From Antarcticibacterium flavum (lineage in GTDB: Bacteria; Bacteroidota; Bacteroidia; Flavobacteriales; Flavobacteriaceae), in contig NZ_CP040812.1 of assembly GCF_006159205.1 (NCBI RefSeq), forward strand, positions 4,216,001-4,280,000: DNA of 64,000 nucleotides, written 5' to 3'. The translations under genes and the position numbers were made by a program. Positions 26,298 through 35,300 of this stretch are shown piece after piece. The notes beneath the pieces are model-generated. The model saw only the letters and a list, made by a program, of their open reading frames with translations, did not search any database and had not been told where the DNA came from. Every line of letters begins with the position of its first letter. The first letter of the stretch is position 1.

Positions 26298-28121
26298 TTA
26301 TTCGAAGGATTGCATTTCTACAAGCTTCTTATATGTGCCCTCACGAGACAAAAGGTATTCATGTTTACCTTGCTCCACGATCTCACCTTTTTGCATAACT
26401 ACGATCATATCTGCATTTTGAATTGTGGAAAGCCGGTGCGCAATGACAATGGATGTCCTGTTCTTCATCATATTCTCCAATGCTTTTTGCACCAGCTTTT
26501 CACTTTCTGTATCCAGGGCAGAGGTAGCTTCATCCAGGATCATAATTGGCGGATTTTTAAGCACGGCCCTGGCAATAGAGAGCCGCTGCTTCTGGCCCCC
26601 GCTTAATTTGTTCCCGCTGTCTCCAATATTTGTCTCCAGCCCTTTTGGCAGGTCCTTTACAAATTCCCAGGCATTTGCGATCTTTAAGGCCTCTATGATC
26701 TCCTCTTCACCAGCGTTCTCTTTTCCAAGTCCTACATTATTTCGGATAGTGTCATTAAATAGAATAGAATCCTGGGTCACAAGCCCCATAAGGTTTCGCA
26801 GGGAATGCCTGGTCAAATGCCTTATATCATGACCATCAATTTCGATCTTTCCCTCGTTAACATCATAGAAGCGCGTAACCAAATTGGCTATTGTAGATTT
26901 GCCGCTACCGGACTGGCCTACCAATGCCACAGTACTTCCCTTGGGAACCTTAAGGCTAAAATTCTTTAAAACGGGTTCATCCTCATATTTAAAATTGATG
27001 TCTTTTATTTCTACCGCATCTTCAAAGCTTTCAATAGTTGTGGCATTTGGAGCATCTTTAATAGTCGATTCGGTTTCCAGTACGTCAATGATCCTTTCTG
27101 CTGCCGCATTTCCTTTTTTAACGCTATAGGAAGCTTTGGAGATTTGTTTAGCAGGGGTAAGGATGTTATAAGCAAGACCTAAAAAGGCGATAAATGCCGC
27201 AGCATTTAAGGTGCCATCTACCAGCACCATATTTCCTCCAAACCATAGGATCACCACGATCACAAAGATCCCCAGGAACTCACTGGCAGGGGAAGCAAGG
27301 TTTTGGCGGTTTACCAGGCTGTTAAGTATGTTATTTAGCCGGTTAGTAGAATCCTGGAATTTCTTTCTGAATTGATTTTCAGCATTAAAACCTTTCACGA
27401 TCTTTAAGCTGGACAGGGTTTCTTCAACGATAGACAGAAAATGACCATTTTCCTCCTGTGCCTGGTGAGACTGGCTTTTAAGCTTTTTACCAATGATGGA
27501 AATAATAAATCCGGAGACCGGGAGAAATATAAAAACGAAAAGCGTAAGCTTCGCGCTTATCATAAGCATAGCGATGATGGTAAATATAATAGTAAGAGGT
27601 TCTCTTACGATCAATTCCAGGATAGAAAGAAAGGAAAATTGGACCTCATTCACATCGGCCGTGATCCTGGAGATCGTATCACCCTTTTTCTTTTCAGAAA
27701 AATAAGCAACAGGCAACGCAAGTATCTTATCATATAATGCATCTCTTACATCGCGCAGTACTCCATTTCTTAAGAACGTAATAAAAAATGCCGCCAGATA
27801 ACCAAAAAGGTTCTTTAAGAAGAACAGCAGCACCACAATCCCACAAATGAAAATAAGGGCAGAGAGTTCATCCTCTGCAACCCGCTGGCTCACGTGATAA
27901 TTAAAATAATCTACAGTATAATCCTTGATCCCTTTTAAACCTTCCCAAACCGGCTTGCGGTCTACGCGCTCATTTTCATCAAACAGAATATTAATTACAG
28001 GGATGAGCGCAATAAAAGAAAGGGTACTAAATAGGGCATAAAAAATATTACAGATGATATTTAATACTGCGAAGTGTTTATAAGGCTTCGCAAACTGAAG
28101 GATTTTTCTAAAATATGTCAT
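26298..28121 (-). CDS. MsbA-like ABC exporter (fused permease and ATPase)
   Basis: 607 residues, a half-transporter: six transmembrane helices in the first ~330 residues, then an ABC ATPase with Walker A VGQSGSGKSTIANL, Q-loop region, signature LSGGQKQRLSIARA, Walker B IMILDEATSALDTES and switch histidine in IAHRLST. Homodimeric exporters of this class flip lipids or lipid-linked glycans (MsbA) or export drugs or peptides. It is the last gene of a four-gene run (DUF4199, GT2, phosphohexomutase, this), 8 bases after the mutase, which favours an envelope lipid or glycolipid substrate (inference). Confidence 0.9.
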   Translation of the reverse strand: MTYFRKILQFAKPYKHFAVLNIICNIFYALFSTLSFIALIPVINILFDENERVDRKPVWEGLKGIKDYTVDYFNYHVSQRVAEDELSALIFICGIVVLLFFLKNLFGYLAAFFITFLRNGVLRDVRDALYDKILALPVAYFSEKKKGDTISRITADVNEVQFSFLSILELIVREPLTIIFTIIAMLMISAKLTLFVFIFLPVSGFIISIIGKKLKSQSHQAQEENGHFLSIVEETLSSLKIVKGFNAENQFRKKFQDSTNRLNNILNSLVNRQNLASPASEFLGIFVIVVILWFGGNMVLVDGTLNAAAFIAFLGLAYNILTPAKQISKASYSVKKGNAAAERIIDVLETESTIKDAPNATTIESFEDAVEIKDINFKYEDEPVLKNFSLKVPKGSTVALVGQSGSGKSTIANLVTRFYDVNEGKIEIDGHDIRHLTRHSLRNLMGLVTQDSILFNDTIRNNVGLGKENAGEEEIIEALKIANAWEFVKDLPKGLETNIGDSGNKLSGGQKQRLSIARAVLKNPPIMILDEATSALDTESEKLVQKALENMMKNRTSIVIAHRLSTIQNADMIVVMQKGEIVEQGKHEYLLSREGTYKKLVEMQSFE

Positions 28122-28129
28122 TAATTTTT

Positions 28130-29860
28130 TTAATCTACCTGTAGATCATCCTTTACACTGGTGATCTTTTCATCCAGTTCTTTACTGGCTTTATCAAACT
28201 CTTCTACCTTTTCAAGATCCTTATTAACGCTAATGTAAAATTTGATCTTCGGCTCTGTACCGCTGGGTCGTGCGGCAACTTTTGTTCCCTCCTCGGTGTA
28301 ATAGATCAACACATTGGATTTTGGAATATCGATGTTATGCTCTGTATTTTCCTGGAGGTTACGGGCAATAGATGACTGGTAATCTTCTATAAGCACGATC
28401 TTTTCTCCTGCAATTTCTTTAAGAGGGTTATCACGAAGGTCAACCATCATCTGTTTAATTTGCATTTCTCCGTCTATTCCTTTTTTAACAAGGGAGATCA
28501 ATTCTTCCTTGTACAATCCAAATTCTACATATAGTTCCAGTAGTTTCTTATAGAAGGAGCTGCCATTGGCTTTCATTTGAGCAGCAATTTCACAAGCCAG
28601 CAGGGTAGAGGTGGCTGCATCTTTATCTCTTACAAAATCGCCAACCATAAACCCGAAGCTTTCTTCCCCGCCACCAACGTAATTCAATTCCGGGTGGTCC
28701 TTTATCAATTTGGCTATCCATTTAAAGCCTGTGAGGACTTCGTGATATTGTGCTCCATAATTTTCAGTAATATTCTTTAGCATTGGAGTAGAAACAATGG
28801 TGGATGCTACAAAGGAATTCTCATTCAGTTTGTTCTCTTTTTTCCATTGCTCCAGCAGGAACCAGGCCATCATTAGCATTGTTTGGTTCCCATTCAACAA
28901 AATTAATTTACCTGAAAGGTCCCTCACAGCAACTCCAAGGCGGTCCCCGTCGGGATCGGTTCCTATGACAATATCGGCATCTTTTTCTTCAGCAAGTTTT
29001 ATCGCCATTTCCAGGGCTTCAGGCTCTTCTGGATTGGGGGATACCACTGTAGGGAAATTTCCATCTGGTTCCTCCTGTTCTTTTACTGTAAAGACATTTT
29101 TGTAACCTGCCTTTTCCAATACCTGCGGAATTACAGTTATAGCCGTGCCATGCAGCGAGGTAAAAACAATCTTTAAATTATCCTTTGCAGCAGCAGGGGT
29201 ATCAAAACTTCCGTTCTTTACTGAAGCTTTTATAAACGCTTCATCCACTTCCTTATCTATAAATTCTATAAGGTCTTTATTTGCTTTAAAATTAATGCTT
29301 GCAAAATCTACATTTTCTATTTCCTCAATGATTTTTATATCCGTTGGGGGTACAAGCTGGCCACCATCCTGCCAGTAAACCTTGTAGCCGTTATATTCGG
29401 GCGGGTTATGACTCGCGGTTAGGACGATGCCACAGTGGCAATTTAAGTGCTTAACTGCAAAGGAAAGAACCGGTGTGGCACGCAGGTCTGAAAATAAAAA
29501 TACTTTAATCCCGTTGGCAGAAAAAACAGTGGCCACCACCTGTGCCAGTTCTTTACTGTTGTGCCGGCAGTCGTAAGCTATGACTACTTTATGCTGCTCA
29601 CCCGGGAATTCTTCCTTCAGGATATTGCTTATTCCCTGGGTATTCCTCCCAAGAGTGTATTTATTTATACGATTTGGGCCAACACCCATTATGCCTCTCA
29701 TTCCACCGGTACCAAAGGCAGCATTCTTATAAAAGCTCTCCTCGAGTTCCGCTGGATTATTTTCAATTAAACTATTGACATTTTTTTGGGTTTCTGAATC
29801 AAAATTATCTGAAAGCCATTCCTTGGCCTTATTAAGTATTTCAGGTTTGATCTGTGTCAT
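28130..29860 (-). CDS. Phosphoglucomutase/phosphomannomutase family phospho-sugar mutase
   Basis: 576 residues, the PgcA-type alpha-D-phosphohexomutase length. Active-site serine loop TASHNPPEYNGYKVYW, metal-binding GTDPDGDRLGVAV, sugar-binding GGGEESFG and phosphate-binding RPSGTEPKIKFYI are all intact. It interconverts hexose-1- and hexose-6-phosphates, feeding nucleotide-sugar synthesis. It sits between a GT2 glycosyltransferase and an MsbA-like exporter in one unit, so it probably supplies sugars for envelope glycans. Glucose versus mannose specificity cannot be read from the sequence. Confidence 0.93.
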   Translation of the reverse strand: MTQIKPEILNKAKEWLSDNFDSETQKNVNSLIENNPAELEESFYKNAAFGTGGMRGIMGVGPNRINKYTLGRNTQGISNILKEEFPGEQHKVVIAYDCRHNSKELAQVVATVFSANGIKVFLFSDLRATPVLSFAVKHLNCHCGIVLTASHNPPEYNGYKVYWQDGGQLVPPTDIKIIEEIENVDFASINFKANKDLIEFIDKEVDEAFIKASVKNGSFDTPAAAKDNLKIVFTSLHGTAITVIPQVLEKAGYKNVFTVKEQEEPDGNFPTVVSPNPEEPEALEMAIKLAEEKDADIVIGTDPDGDRLGVAVRDLSGKLILLNGNQTMLMMAWFLLEQWKKENKLNENSFVASTIVSTPMLKNITENYGAQYHEVLTGFKWIAKLIKDHPELNYVGGGEESFGFMVGDFVRDKDAATSTLLACEIAAQMKANGSSFYKKLLELYVEFGLYKEELISLVKKGIDGEMQIKQMMVDLRDNPLKEIAGEKIVLIEDYQSSIARNLQENTEHNIDIPKSNVLIYYTEEGTKVAARPSGTEPKIKFYISVNKDLEKVEEFDKASKELDEKITSVKDDLQVD

Positions 29861-29892
29861 AGCTAAAATTTTAGAGGAACAAAAATAAGGAT

Positions 29893-30867
29893 TTAAGCTG
29901 AAAGTGCTTTAGTAATCCCTGTTGTTTTGCTAATAAGATAACGGTCTTTATCCCTTTTGCTGCGCAGGATAAGTTCTCCAAGGAAACCTGCAAGAAAGAA
30001 TTGGGTTCCTATAACCATGAGAATGAGGGAAATATAGAACCAGGGATTATTTGTAACCAGGATGTTTGGGAGCTCGTGGTACATTTTATATAATTTTGAC
30101 AGGCCAATCCAGGCAGCAGCTATAAATCCAAAAAAGAACATAAGCACTCCAAGAGCCCCAAAAAGATGCATAGGCCTTTTTCCAAATTTGGACAGGAACC
30201 ATATACTTATAAGGTCAAGGAAACCGTTGATAAATCTTTCCATCCCAAACTTGGTCTTACCATATTTTCTGGCCTGGTGTTTAACTTCTTTTTCAGTGAT
30301 ATTGGAGAAACCTGCGTTCTTAGCAAGCACAGGGATATACCGGTGCATTTCCCCGTAAACATCAATATTCTTGATCACTTCACTCCGGTAAGCCTTAAGC
30401 CCGCAGTTAAAGTCATGCAGTTGCACCCCAGATGTCTTTCTGGCAGCTGCATTAAATAGTTTTGAAGGCAGGTTTTTAGTAAGGACAGAGTCATATCTTT
30501 TTCTTTTCCAGCCGGATACAAGATCATAATTCTGCTTTTTAACCAGGTTGAAAAGCTCGGGGATCTCCTCGGGATTATCCTGAAGGTCGGCATCCATTGT
30601 GATGATCACTTCTCCCTGTGCTGCCAGGAACCCTGCGTGCAGGGCCTGGGATTTTCCATAATTCCGGTTGAATTTAATTCCTTTTACCGAAGGATTTTCT
30701 AATGCGAGCCGCTGTATAGTATTCCATGAACCATCTGTACTGCCATCATCTATAAAAATTATTTCATAAGAATAAGAATTGGATTGCATCACAGATACAA
30801 TCCAATTATATAATTCATTTAAAGACTCTTCCTCATTTAGAAGAGGAATTACAATAGATAATTGCAT
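29893..30867 (-). CDS. GT2 glycosyltransferase, polyprenyl-phosphate sugar transferase type
   Basis: 324 residues. GT-A fold family 2 transferase: IVIPLLNEEESLNELYNW, IFIDDGSTDGS, GEVIITMDADLQDNPEEI (DxD-type) and CGLKAYRSEVIKNIDVYGEM, then two C-terminal transmembrane helices (GALGVLMFFFGFIAAAWIGL and WFYISLILMVIGTQFFLAGF). This is the architecture of dolichyl/undecaprenyl-phosphate sugar synthases (ArnC, GtrB, DPM1-like). It would load a sugar onto a lipid carrier at the inner face of the cytoplasmic membrane. It is in one operon with the phosphohexomutase and exporter. Confidence 0.9.
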   Translation of the reverse strand: MQLSIVIPLLNEEESLNELYNWIVSVMQSNSYSYEIIFIDDGSTDGSWNTIQRLALENPSVKGIKFNRNYGKSQALHAGFLAAQGEVIITMDADLQDNPEEIPELFNLVKKQNYDLVSGWKRKRYDSVLTKNLPSKLFNAAARKTSGVQLHDFNCGLKAYRSEVIKNIDVYGEMHRYIPVLAKNAGFSNITEKEVKHQARKYGKTKFGMERFINGFLDLISIWFLSKFGKRPMHLFGALGVLMFFFGFIAAAWIGLSKLYKMYHELPNILVTNNPWFYISLILMVIGTQFFLAGFLGELILRSKRDKDRYLISKTTGITKALSA

Positions 30868-30884
30868 TAAGATTTATTTATACC

Positions 30885-31415
30885 CTAAGCTTCGTAAGGG
30901 TTCTTGTTCTTCATTATTAATCCTGCGATAAGTGAAATGATAAGGCCAAAGAACAGGTTGCCAATAAGTGAAAAGGCCATAACAATCCACGGGGAGCTAA
31001 ATTTAGCATTAAATTCCATAGCAGCTTCCAGTTGAGCATCTGTCATATTAGGATTCATTTCTGTCATTTTATCCCGACTTACATCCATCATTTGCGTCAT
31101 ATAATCTGGTTCGATATAATTCATAAGTACAAACGACCATAAAGCAGTAATAATACCGCCAATCACGGCTACACCTATCCCTACTTTTAAAGCTTCTCCA
31201 AGGCTCAAATAGTTCCCATTTTCAGTCTTAAAAGCTTTGATTGCAAGGGAGATTACCACTATTAAAATGAGAAAGCCAAGGATAGAATAAATAAAGCCGG
31301 GGTCCAGGTATGCATTGGTAACATACATTATTACTCCCATAATAACCGAGAGGATCCCAAGTAAGACCCCATAATTAAGCACAAATTTCTTTGCTTCTGT
31401 TTTTTGTGTTTCCAT
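30885..31415 (-). CDS. DUF4199 membrane protein
   Basis: 176 residues with four predicted transmembrane helices (GVLLGILSVIMGVIMYVTNA, YSILGFLILIVVISLAIKAF, AVIGGIITALWSFVLMNYI and WIVMAFSLIGNLFFGLIISL). The pattern and length fit the DUF4199 family, which in Bacteroidota often lies directly upstream of a GT2 polyprenyl-phosphate glycosyltransferase, as here (18 bases). It could be a partner or flippase-like component of that enzyme, but no function is established. First gene of the four-gene run ending with the ABC exporter. Confidence 0.85.
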   Translation of the reverse strand: METQKTEAKKFVLNYGVLLGILSVIMGVIMYVTNAYLDPGFIYSILGFLILIVVISLAIKAFKTENGNYLSLGEALKVGIGVAVIGGIITALWSFVLMNYIEPDYMTQMMDVSRDKMTEMNPNMTDAQLEAAMEFNAKFSSPWIVMAFSLIGNLFFGLIISLIAGLIMKNKNPYEA

Positions 31416-31529
31416 TTGGATAAAGGTTAATTAATATTTCCCGGTTAGTTAACAAATATAGGAAAACGTTACACACCGGTCTCATTTTACTTAAAATTGG
31501 AGGTGTAAAAAAAATCATCCTCATTTTTG

Positions 31530-31559
31530 TTTGTTATTTCCTAAATTTGCTTAAATTTG
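31530..31559 (+). promoter_or_regulatory. rpmE2 promoter with tandem TAAATTTG
   Basis: Two adjacent exact TAnnTTTG elements (31542-31549 and 31552-31559). TTTG at 31530-31533 is 18 bases before the second, so the second is the better -7 element. It ends 38 bases before the rpmE2 ATG. Confidence 0.6.
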
Positions 31560-31597
31560 CCACTCGAAAAAACGAACACCATTTAAAGAATAAAGCG

Positions 31598-31849
31598 ATG
31601 AAGCAGGGAATCCATCCGGAAAATTATAGATTGGTAGCATTTAAGGACATGTCTAACGAAGAGGTGTTCATTACTAAATCTACCGCTAATACAAAAGAAA
31701 CTATTGAAGTTGACGGTAAAGAGTATCCATTGGTAAAGATGGAGATCTCAAGAACCTCTCATCCATTCTACACTGGAAAATCCAAATTACTGGATACAGC
31801 AGGTAGAATTGATAAGTTCAAGAACAAGTACGCAAAATTCAAGAAGTAA
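31598..31849 (+). CDS. rpmE2: 50S ribosomal protein L31 type B
   Basis: 83 residues from the ATG at 31598 ([20 protein letters not shown]), the standard start and length of type B L31; the longer upstream frame is an artefact. It lacks the zinc-binding CxxC pair of type A L31. Conserved core: [20 protein letters not shown], ending NKYAKFKK. Part of the large ribosomal subunit. Divergent from the DUF4199 operon. An IS1182-family element begins 22 bases after the stop, and its left-end hairpin now probably acts as the rpmE2 terminator. Confidence 0.97.
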   Translation: MKQGIHPENYRLVAFKDMSNEEVFITKSTANTKETIEVDGKEYPLVKMEISRTSHPFYTGKSKLLDTAGRIDKFKNKYAKFKK

Positions 31850-31875
31850 GCTTCCTGAATACCCAAAATACAAGA

Positions 31876-31901
31876 GGCTGTCTGAAAAGGCAGCCTTTTT
31901 T
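31876..31901 (+). terminator. Hairpin terminator in the IS left end
   Basis: Stem GGCTG / CAGCC with a 10-base loop followed by six T residues. It overlaps the left inverted repeat and probably stops rpmE2 transcription before the transposase. Confidence 0.6.
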
Positions 31902-31937
31902 GTTGGAAATAATTATGGATAGTATTATTTTCATGCT

Positions 31938-33470
31938 ATGAACAAGAAAGTTGTATTTAAGACTTACTCACAGGACCAGTTAAGTCTTCTTCCGCCCAGC
32001 TATGATGATTTGGTTCCTAAGAATCATCCTGTCCGAATTGTAAATACGATTGTTGATCGCCTTGATATCTCCGCTTTAGAAAGGAGCTATAAAGGAGGTG
32101 GCACTTCCAGCTATCATCCCCGGATGTTATTAAAAGTGACCATTTATGCCTATTTGCGCAACATTTACTCCTCTCGTAAGATAGAGCAAGCCCTACAGGA
32201 GAACATACACTTTATGTGGCTTAGCGGGCAAAGCAAACCAGATCATAATACCATCAATGATTTTAGGGGAAAACGCTTAAAAGGAACTTTTCAAAACATT
32301 TTTAATCAGGTTGTAATTTTATTGGCAGAACAAGGAGTGCTATCACTTAAAGAACTTTTTGTGGATGGCACCAAGATAGAAGCCAATGCTAACCGCTATA
32401 CCTTTGTGTGGGGCAAGTCTAACAAGACCAGTAAAGAGCGAATCAAAAAACAACTTAAAGAACTATGGAAATATGTTGAGAGTGTCTATGACCAGGAGCA
32501 AATGTTGCCTAATGAACCTGATTTTGAAGCCATCGATCCTGAAAAAGTTGCTCAAACCATTGACACCATAAACCAGGCCCTGAAGGACAAAGAGATTGAC
32601 AAGAAGGTCAAACAAAAGCTCAATTATGCCAAAAAGAACTGGCCACAGAACCTACAAAAATATAATGAGCAGGAGAAGATCCTGGGAACAAGGAACAGCT
32701 ACAGCAAAACAGATCCCGATGCCACCTTTATGCGGATGAAAGATGATTATATGCAAAATGGGCAATTAAAACCCGGATATAACTTGCAGGCTTCAACCAA
32801 TAATCAGTTTATCGTTAACTACTCCTTAGCACAAACTACAGCTGACACCACCACTTTAAAAGATCACCTGCAAAAACATATTGCCTCCTATGGAGAAGCT
32901 CCTCAAACTCTTACTGCCGACGCTGGTTACGGCAGTGAAGAAAATTATGTTGATCTAGAAGAGAAAGAAGTTACTGCCTATGTGAAATACAACTACTTTC
33001 ACAAAGAACAACGGGATAAAAAGCACAGAGAAAACCCTTTCCATCCCGATAACTTGTTTTACAACCAGGAAACAGATACTTATTACTGTCCAATGGGGCA
33101 GGCGATGAATAAAATAGAAAGCTACGAAAGTGAAACTAAGAATGGTTTTAAACAAACGATCCACAAATACCAGGCTCAGAATTGCCTTGGCTGCCCGCTG
33201 CGAGGCAGCTGCCATAAAGCAAAAGGGAACAGGACCATCGAACGCAATCACAACCTAATTCGCCTAAAAGAAAAAGCAAGAGATTTGCTGCTAAGTGAAG
33301 AAGGAATAGCACATCGTAAGCGCCGGTGCTGGGATGTGGAAGCTGTCTTTGGAAATATCAAGCAGAACATGGGTTTCAAACGGTTTATGCTCCGGGGAAT
33401 GGATAAAGCTACCACTGAGATAGGACTCATAGCAATGGCACACAACCTCAGGAAGTTCAGTGTAGCCTAA
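31938..33470 (+). CDS. IS1182-family DDE transposase
   Basis: 510 residues, full length and uninterrupted. The N-terminal region (SLLPPSYDDLVPKNHPVRIV and PDHNTINDFRGKRL) is characteristic of IS1182/IS5-like transposases. Candidate catalytic acids: first Asp in LFVDGTKIEANANRY, second in LTADAGYGSEENYVD, Glu in WDVEAVFGNIKQNMGFKRF. A cysteine-rich insertion (YYCPMGQAM ... CLGCPLRGSCHKA) near residues 380-425 is typical of the family. The intact frame and visible inverted repeats suggest a functional or recently inserted copy. Confidence 0.93.
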   Translation: MNKKVVFKTYSQDQLSLLPPSYDDLVPKNHPVRIVNTIVDRLDISALERSYKGGGTSSYHPRMLLKVTIYAYLRNIYSSRKIEQALQENIHFMWLSGQSKPDHNTINDFRGKRLKGTFQNIFNQVVILLAEQGVLSLKELFVDGTKIEANANRYTFVWGKSNKTSKERIKKQLKELWKYVESVYDQEQMLPNEPDFEAIDPEKVAQTIDTINQALKDKEIDKKVKQKLNYAKKNWPQNLQKYNEQEKILGTRNSYSKTDPDATFMRMKDDYMQNGQLKPGYNLQASTNNQFIVNYSLAQTTADTTTLKDHLQKHIASYGEAPQTLTADAGYGSEENYVDLEEKEVTAYVKYNYFHKEQRDKKHRENPFHPDNLFYNQETDTYYCPMGQAMNKIESYESETKNGFKQTIHKYQAQNCLGCPLRGSCHKAKGNRTIERNHNLIRLKEKARDLLLSEEGIAHRKRRCWDVEAVFGNIKQNMGFKRFMLRGMDKATTEIGLIAMAHNLRKFSVA

Positions 33471-33550
33471 AAAGACTATATCCTTGACTTTCTATTAATT
33501 TTTTAAAAAGGAGAAGACCAAACAAATCATTAAATAACCTAAAAAGAGAA

Positions 33551-33587
33551 ACCGCCTAAAAATTACTTTTTAGACGGCCTCTTTTTT
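33551..33587 (+). terminator. Hairpin terminator in the IS right end
   Basis: CCGCCTAAAAA / TTTTTAGACGG stem (one mismatch) with loop TTAC, followed by CCTCTTTTTT. It overlaps the right inverted repeat and should stop transcription leaving the transposase gene. Confidence 0.6.
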
Positions 33588-33668
33588 GGTTCAAAAAATG
33601 AGGAAGTAAGATGCCCGTTAATTTTACTTTTTAAATACCTTTATATTTAGCACACTTAAAAATTTTTT

Positions 33669-34841
33669 ATGAATTACATTTTGTTTGACGGTCCCTCAAG
33701 AAGGCAATTATTACCCTTTACTTTCACCAGGCCGGTAGCAGATTTGCGCATAGGTATACTTACCATTCGTGAGAAGTGGGAAAGAATCCTGGGGTCAACC
33801 ACTTCAACTGTAACAGAGGATTACCTTTCTAATAAATGGCCACTTGTGGAAATGGAAGAAAATGTAATGATCAATGCTTCTTTCTTGCCCACACCCAAGC
33901 TGGTTGCCCAAATAGAAGCCCTGGAACCCAACCAGGCAATATTTTTGGAGGAAGAGGTAGTAGCTTTTTATTCACTTGAGGATCAGGAAGTAGATTTTAG
34001 CGGTTATATTAAGATAAACCTGGAAGGGGAAGCATTTAAAGTAAGTCAAACCTGGGATATTTTTTCAAAGAACCAGGAAGCTATTCTTGCCGATTTTGAG
34101 TTAATTACCGCAAACAGGGAGTCGCAACCCATTCCTGCTTCCAATAATGTTCTCGCCGCAGATAATATTTTTATTGAAGAAGGAGCAAAAGTTGAATTTG
34201 CTACATTAAATGCATCAAGCGGCCCTATTTATATGGGTGCCGATGCCGAGATCATGGAAGGCTCACTTGTTAGAGGGCCATTTGCCATTTGTGAAGGTTC
34301 TGTACTAAAATTGGGGGCCAAAATATACGGTCCCACCACTGTGGGGCCTTTTTCCAAAGTAGGAGGGGAGGTAAATAATTCGGTTATTTTTGGCTATTCC
34401 AATAAAGGGCATGATGGTTTTCTGGGCAATTCTGTACTGGGGGAATGGTGCAATCTTGGAGCAGATACCAATACTTCAAATCTTAAAAATAATTACGCAG
34501 AGGTAAGATTGTGGGATTATGAAACCGAGAGGTTTGCTCCCACAGGTTTGCAGTTTTGCGGGCTAATGATGGGTGACCACAGCAAATGCGGCATCAATAC
34601 TATGTTCAACACAGGAACAGTAGTAGGGGTAAGTGCCAATATCTTTGGCAGCGGCTTTCCACGTAATTTTGTTCCTTCCTTTAGCTGGGGTGGCAGCGCC
34701 GGTACAACTACTTATAAAACCTCCAAGGCCTTTGAGGTTGCTGAAGAGGTTATGAAAAGACGAAACGTTGATTTTACAAATGACGACCGGGAGATCCTGG
34801 AATATGTTTTTGAAGAAAGCAAGAAGTGGAGAAGGGAGTAG
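33669..34841 (+). CDS. GlmU-like putative sugar-nucleotidyltransferase/left-handed beta-helix protein
   Basis: 390 residues. The N-terminus YILFDGPSRRQLLPFTFTRP is characteristic of the Bacteroidota 'GlmU family' group. The C-terminal half has a left-handed beta-helix hexapeptide pattern (ADAEIMEGSLVRGPFAICEG, VLKLGAKIYGPTTVGPFSKV, NNSVIFGYSNKGHDGFLGNS). The usual GlmU nucleotidyltransferase signature (GxGTRM) is not seen at the N-terminus, so catalysis as a UDP-GlcNAc pyrophosphorylase is uncertain. A sugar-nucleotide or acyltransferase role is inferred. The gene is followed by a very strong terminator. The TATATTTA at 33642-33649 is a one-mismatch -7 candidate. Confidence 0.85.
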   Translation: MNYILFDGPSRRQLLPFTFTRPVADLRIGILTIREKWERILGSTTSTVTEDYLSNKWPLVEMEENVMINASFLPTPKLVAQIEALEPNQAIFLEEEVVAFYSLEDQEVDFSGYIKINLEGEAFKVSQTWDIFSKNQEAILADFELITANRESQPIPASNNVLAADNIFIEEGAKVEFATLNASSGPIYMGADAEIMEGSLVRGPFAICEGSVLKLGAKIYGPTTVGPFSKVGGEVNNSVIFGYSNKGHDGFLGNSVLGEWCNLGADTNTSNLKNNYAEVRLWDYETERFAPTGLQFCGLMMGDHSKCGINTMFNTGTVVGVSANIFGSGFPRNFVPSFSWGGSAGTTTYKTSKAFEVAEEVMKRRNVDFTNDDREILEYVFEESKKWRRE

Positions 34842-34879
34842 TTAGATATGAGTATTGAGATGTGAGATTTTAGAAAAAG

Positions 34880-34920
34880 GGTCTGGAGTCTAGAGACTAG
34901 AATCCAGACCTTTTTTTTTT
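34880..34920 (+). terminator. Strong Rho-independent terminator after the GlmU-like gene
   Basis: 14-position stem (GGTCTGGAgTCTAG / CTAGAaTCCAGACC, one mismatch) with AGA loop and a run of ten T residues. Confidence 0.95.
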
Positions 34921-34954
34921 GGTATTTAAGGGTTTTCGCCTACAGCTGAACTTA

Positions 34955-35196
34955 AAGGGTTGGGTAAGCCCGACCCCTACAATACGCGTTGACTATCCTC
35001 TCTCCACTTTCCACTCTCCACTTTTTCAAACCTACAACCTACAACTTACAACCTACAACCTACAACCTACAACCTACAACCTACAATATACAACCGCAAT
35101 TGCCAACTTCCGGGTCGGGGCAAGCCCAACCCCTACAGCATACAAGTCTTGACTATCCACTCTCCACTTTCCACTCTCCACTTTTTTTCAACCGAC
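34955..35196. repeat. Composite intergenic repeat: duplicated ~80-bp block around a heptamer array
   Basis: Two diverged direct copies (about 34955-35033 and 35110-35193) each contain, in order, a GGGTYGGG...GCCCRACCCC inverted repeat, CTACA, then TTGACTATCC and CTCTCCACTTTCCACTCTCCACTTT-type purine/pyrimidine-biased sequence. Between them is a tandem array of the heptamer CCTACAA. It does not look coding on either strand. Confidence 0.85.
35031..35093 (+). repeat. Tandem heptamer array (CCTACAA)n
   Basis: Nine consecutive 7-bp units: seven exact CCTACAA, one CTTACAA (third unit) and a last degenerate TATACAA. Copy-number variation by slippage is expected. Confidence 0.9.
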
Positions 35197-35256
35197 AAAC
35201 CCACAACTGATAACCAACAACTAATAACAACCTTTTTAAAAACCAATTAAATCCGG

Positions 35257-35264
35257 TATCTTTG
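35257..35264 (+). promoter_or_regulatory. -7 element (TATCTTTG) for mtaB
   Basis: Exact TAnnTTTG match followed by CA, ending 36 bases before the mtaB ATG. The -33 position carries TTTT rather than TTTG. Confidence 0.55.
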
Positions 35265-35300
35265 CAGCCCTTAAAATGAAGGTTTTAAATAGCGTTTGGA

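Larger units (their letters stand above)
31872..33583 (+). mobile_element. IS1182-family insertion sequence, apparently complete
   Basis: About 1.71 kb with one intact transposase gene flanked by imperfect inverted repeats. The left end at 31874-31889 reads GAGGCTGTCTGAAAAG; the reverse complement of 33566-33581 reads GAGGCCGTCTAAAAAG (14 of 16 identical). The match can be extended outward by AA on both sides. Each end also folds into a hairpin followed by a T-run. No convincing target-site duplication was found. It separates rpmE2 from the GlmU-like gene. Confidence 0.8.

Noticed and set aside
35031..35093. Possible CRISPR array
   Set aside because: Units are 7 bp and directly adjacent with no spacers, and no cas gene is in the window.
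34919..35210. Short ORFs across the CCTACAA repeat (LTTYNLQ-like repeats)
   Set aside because: Arise only because a 7-bp unit has no stop in these frames; no start context or protein-like sequence.
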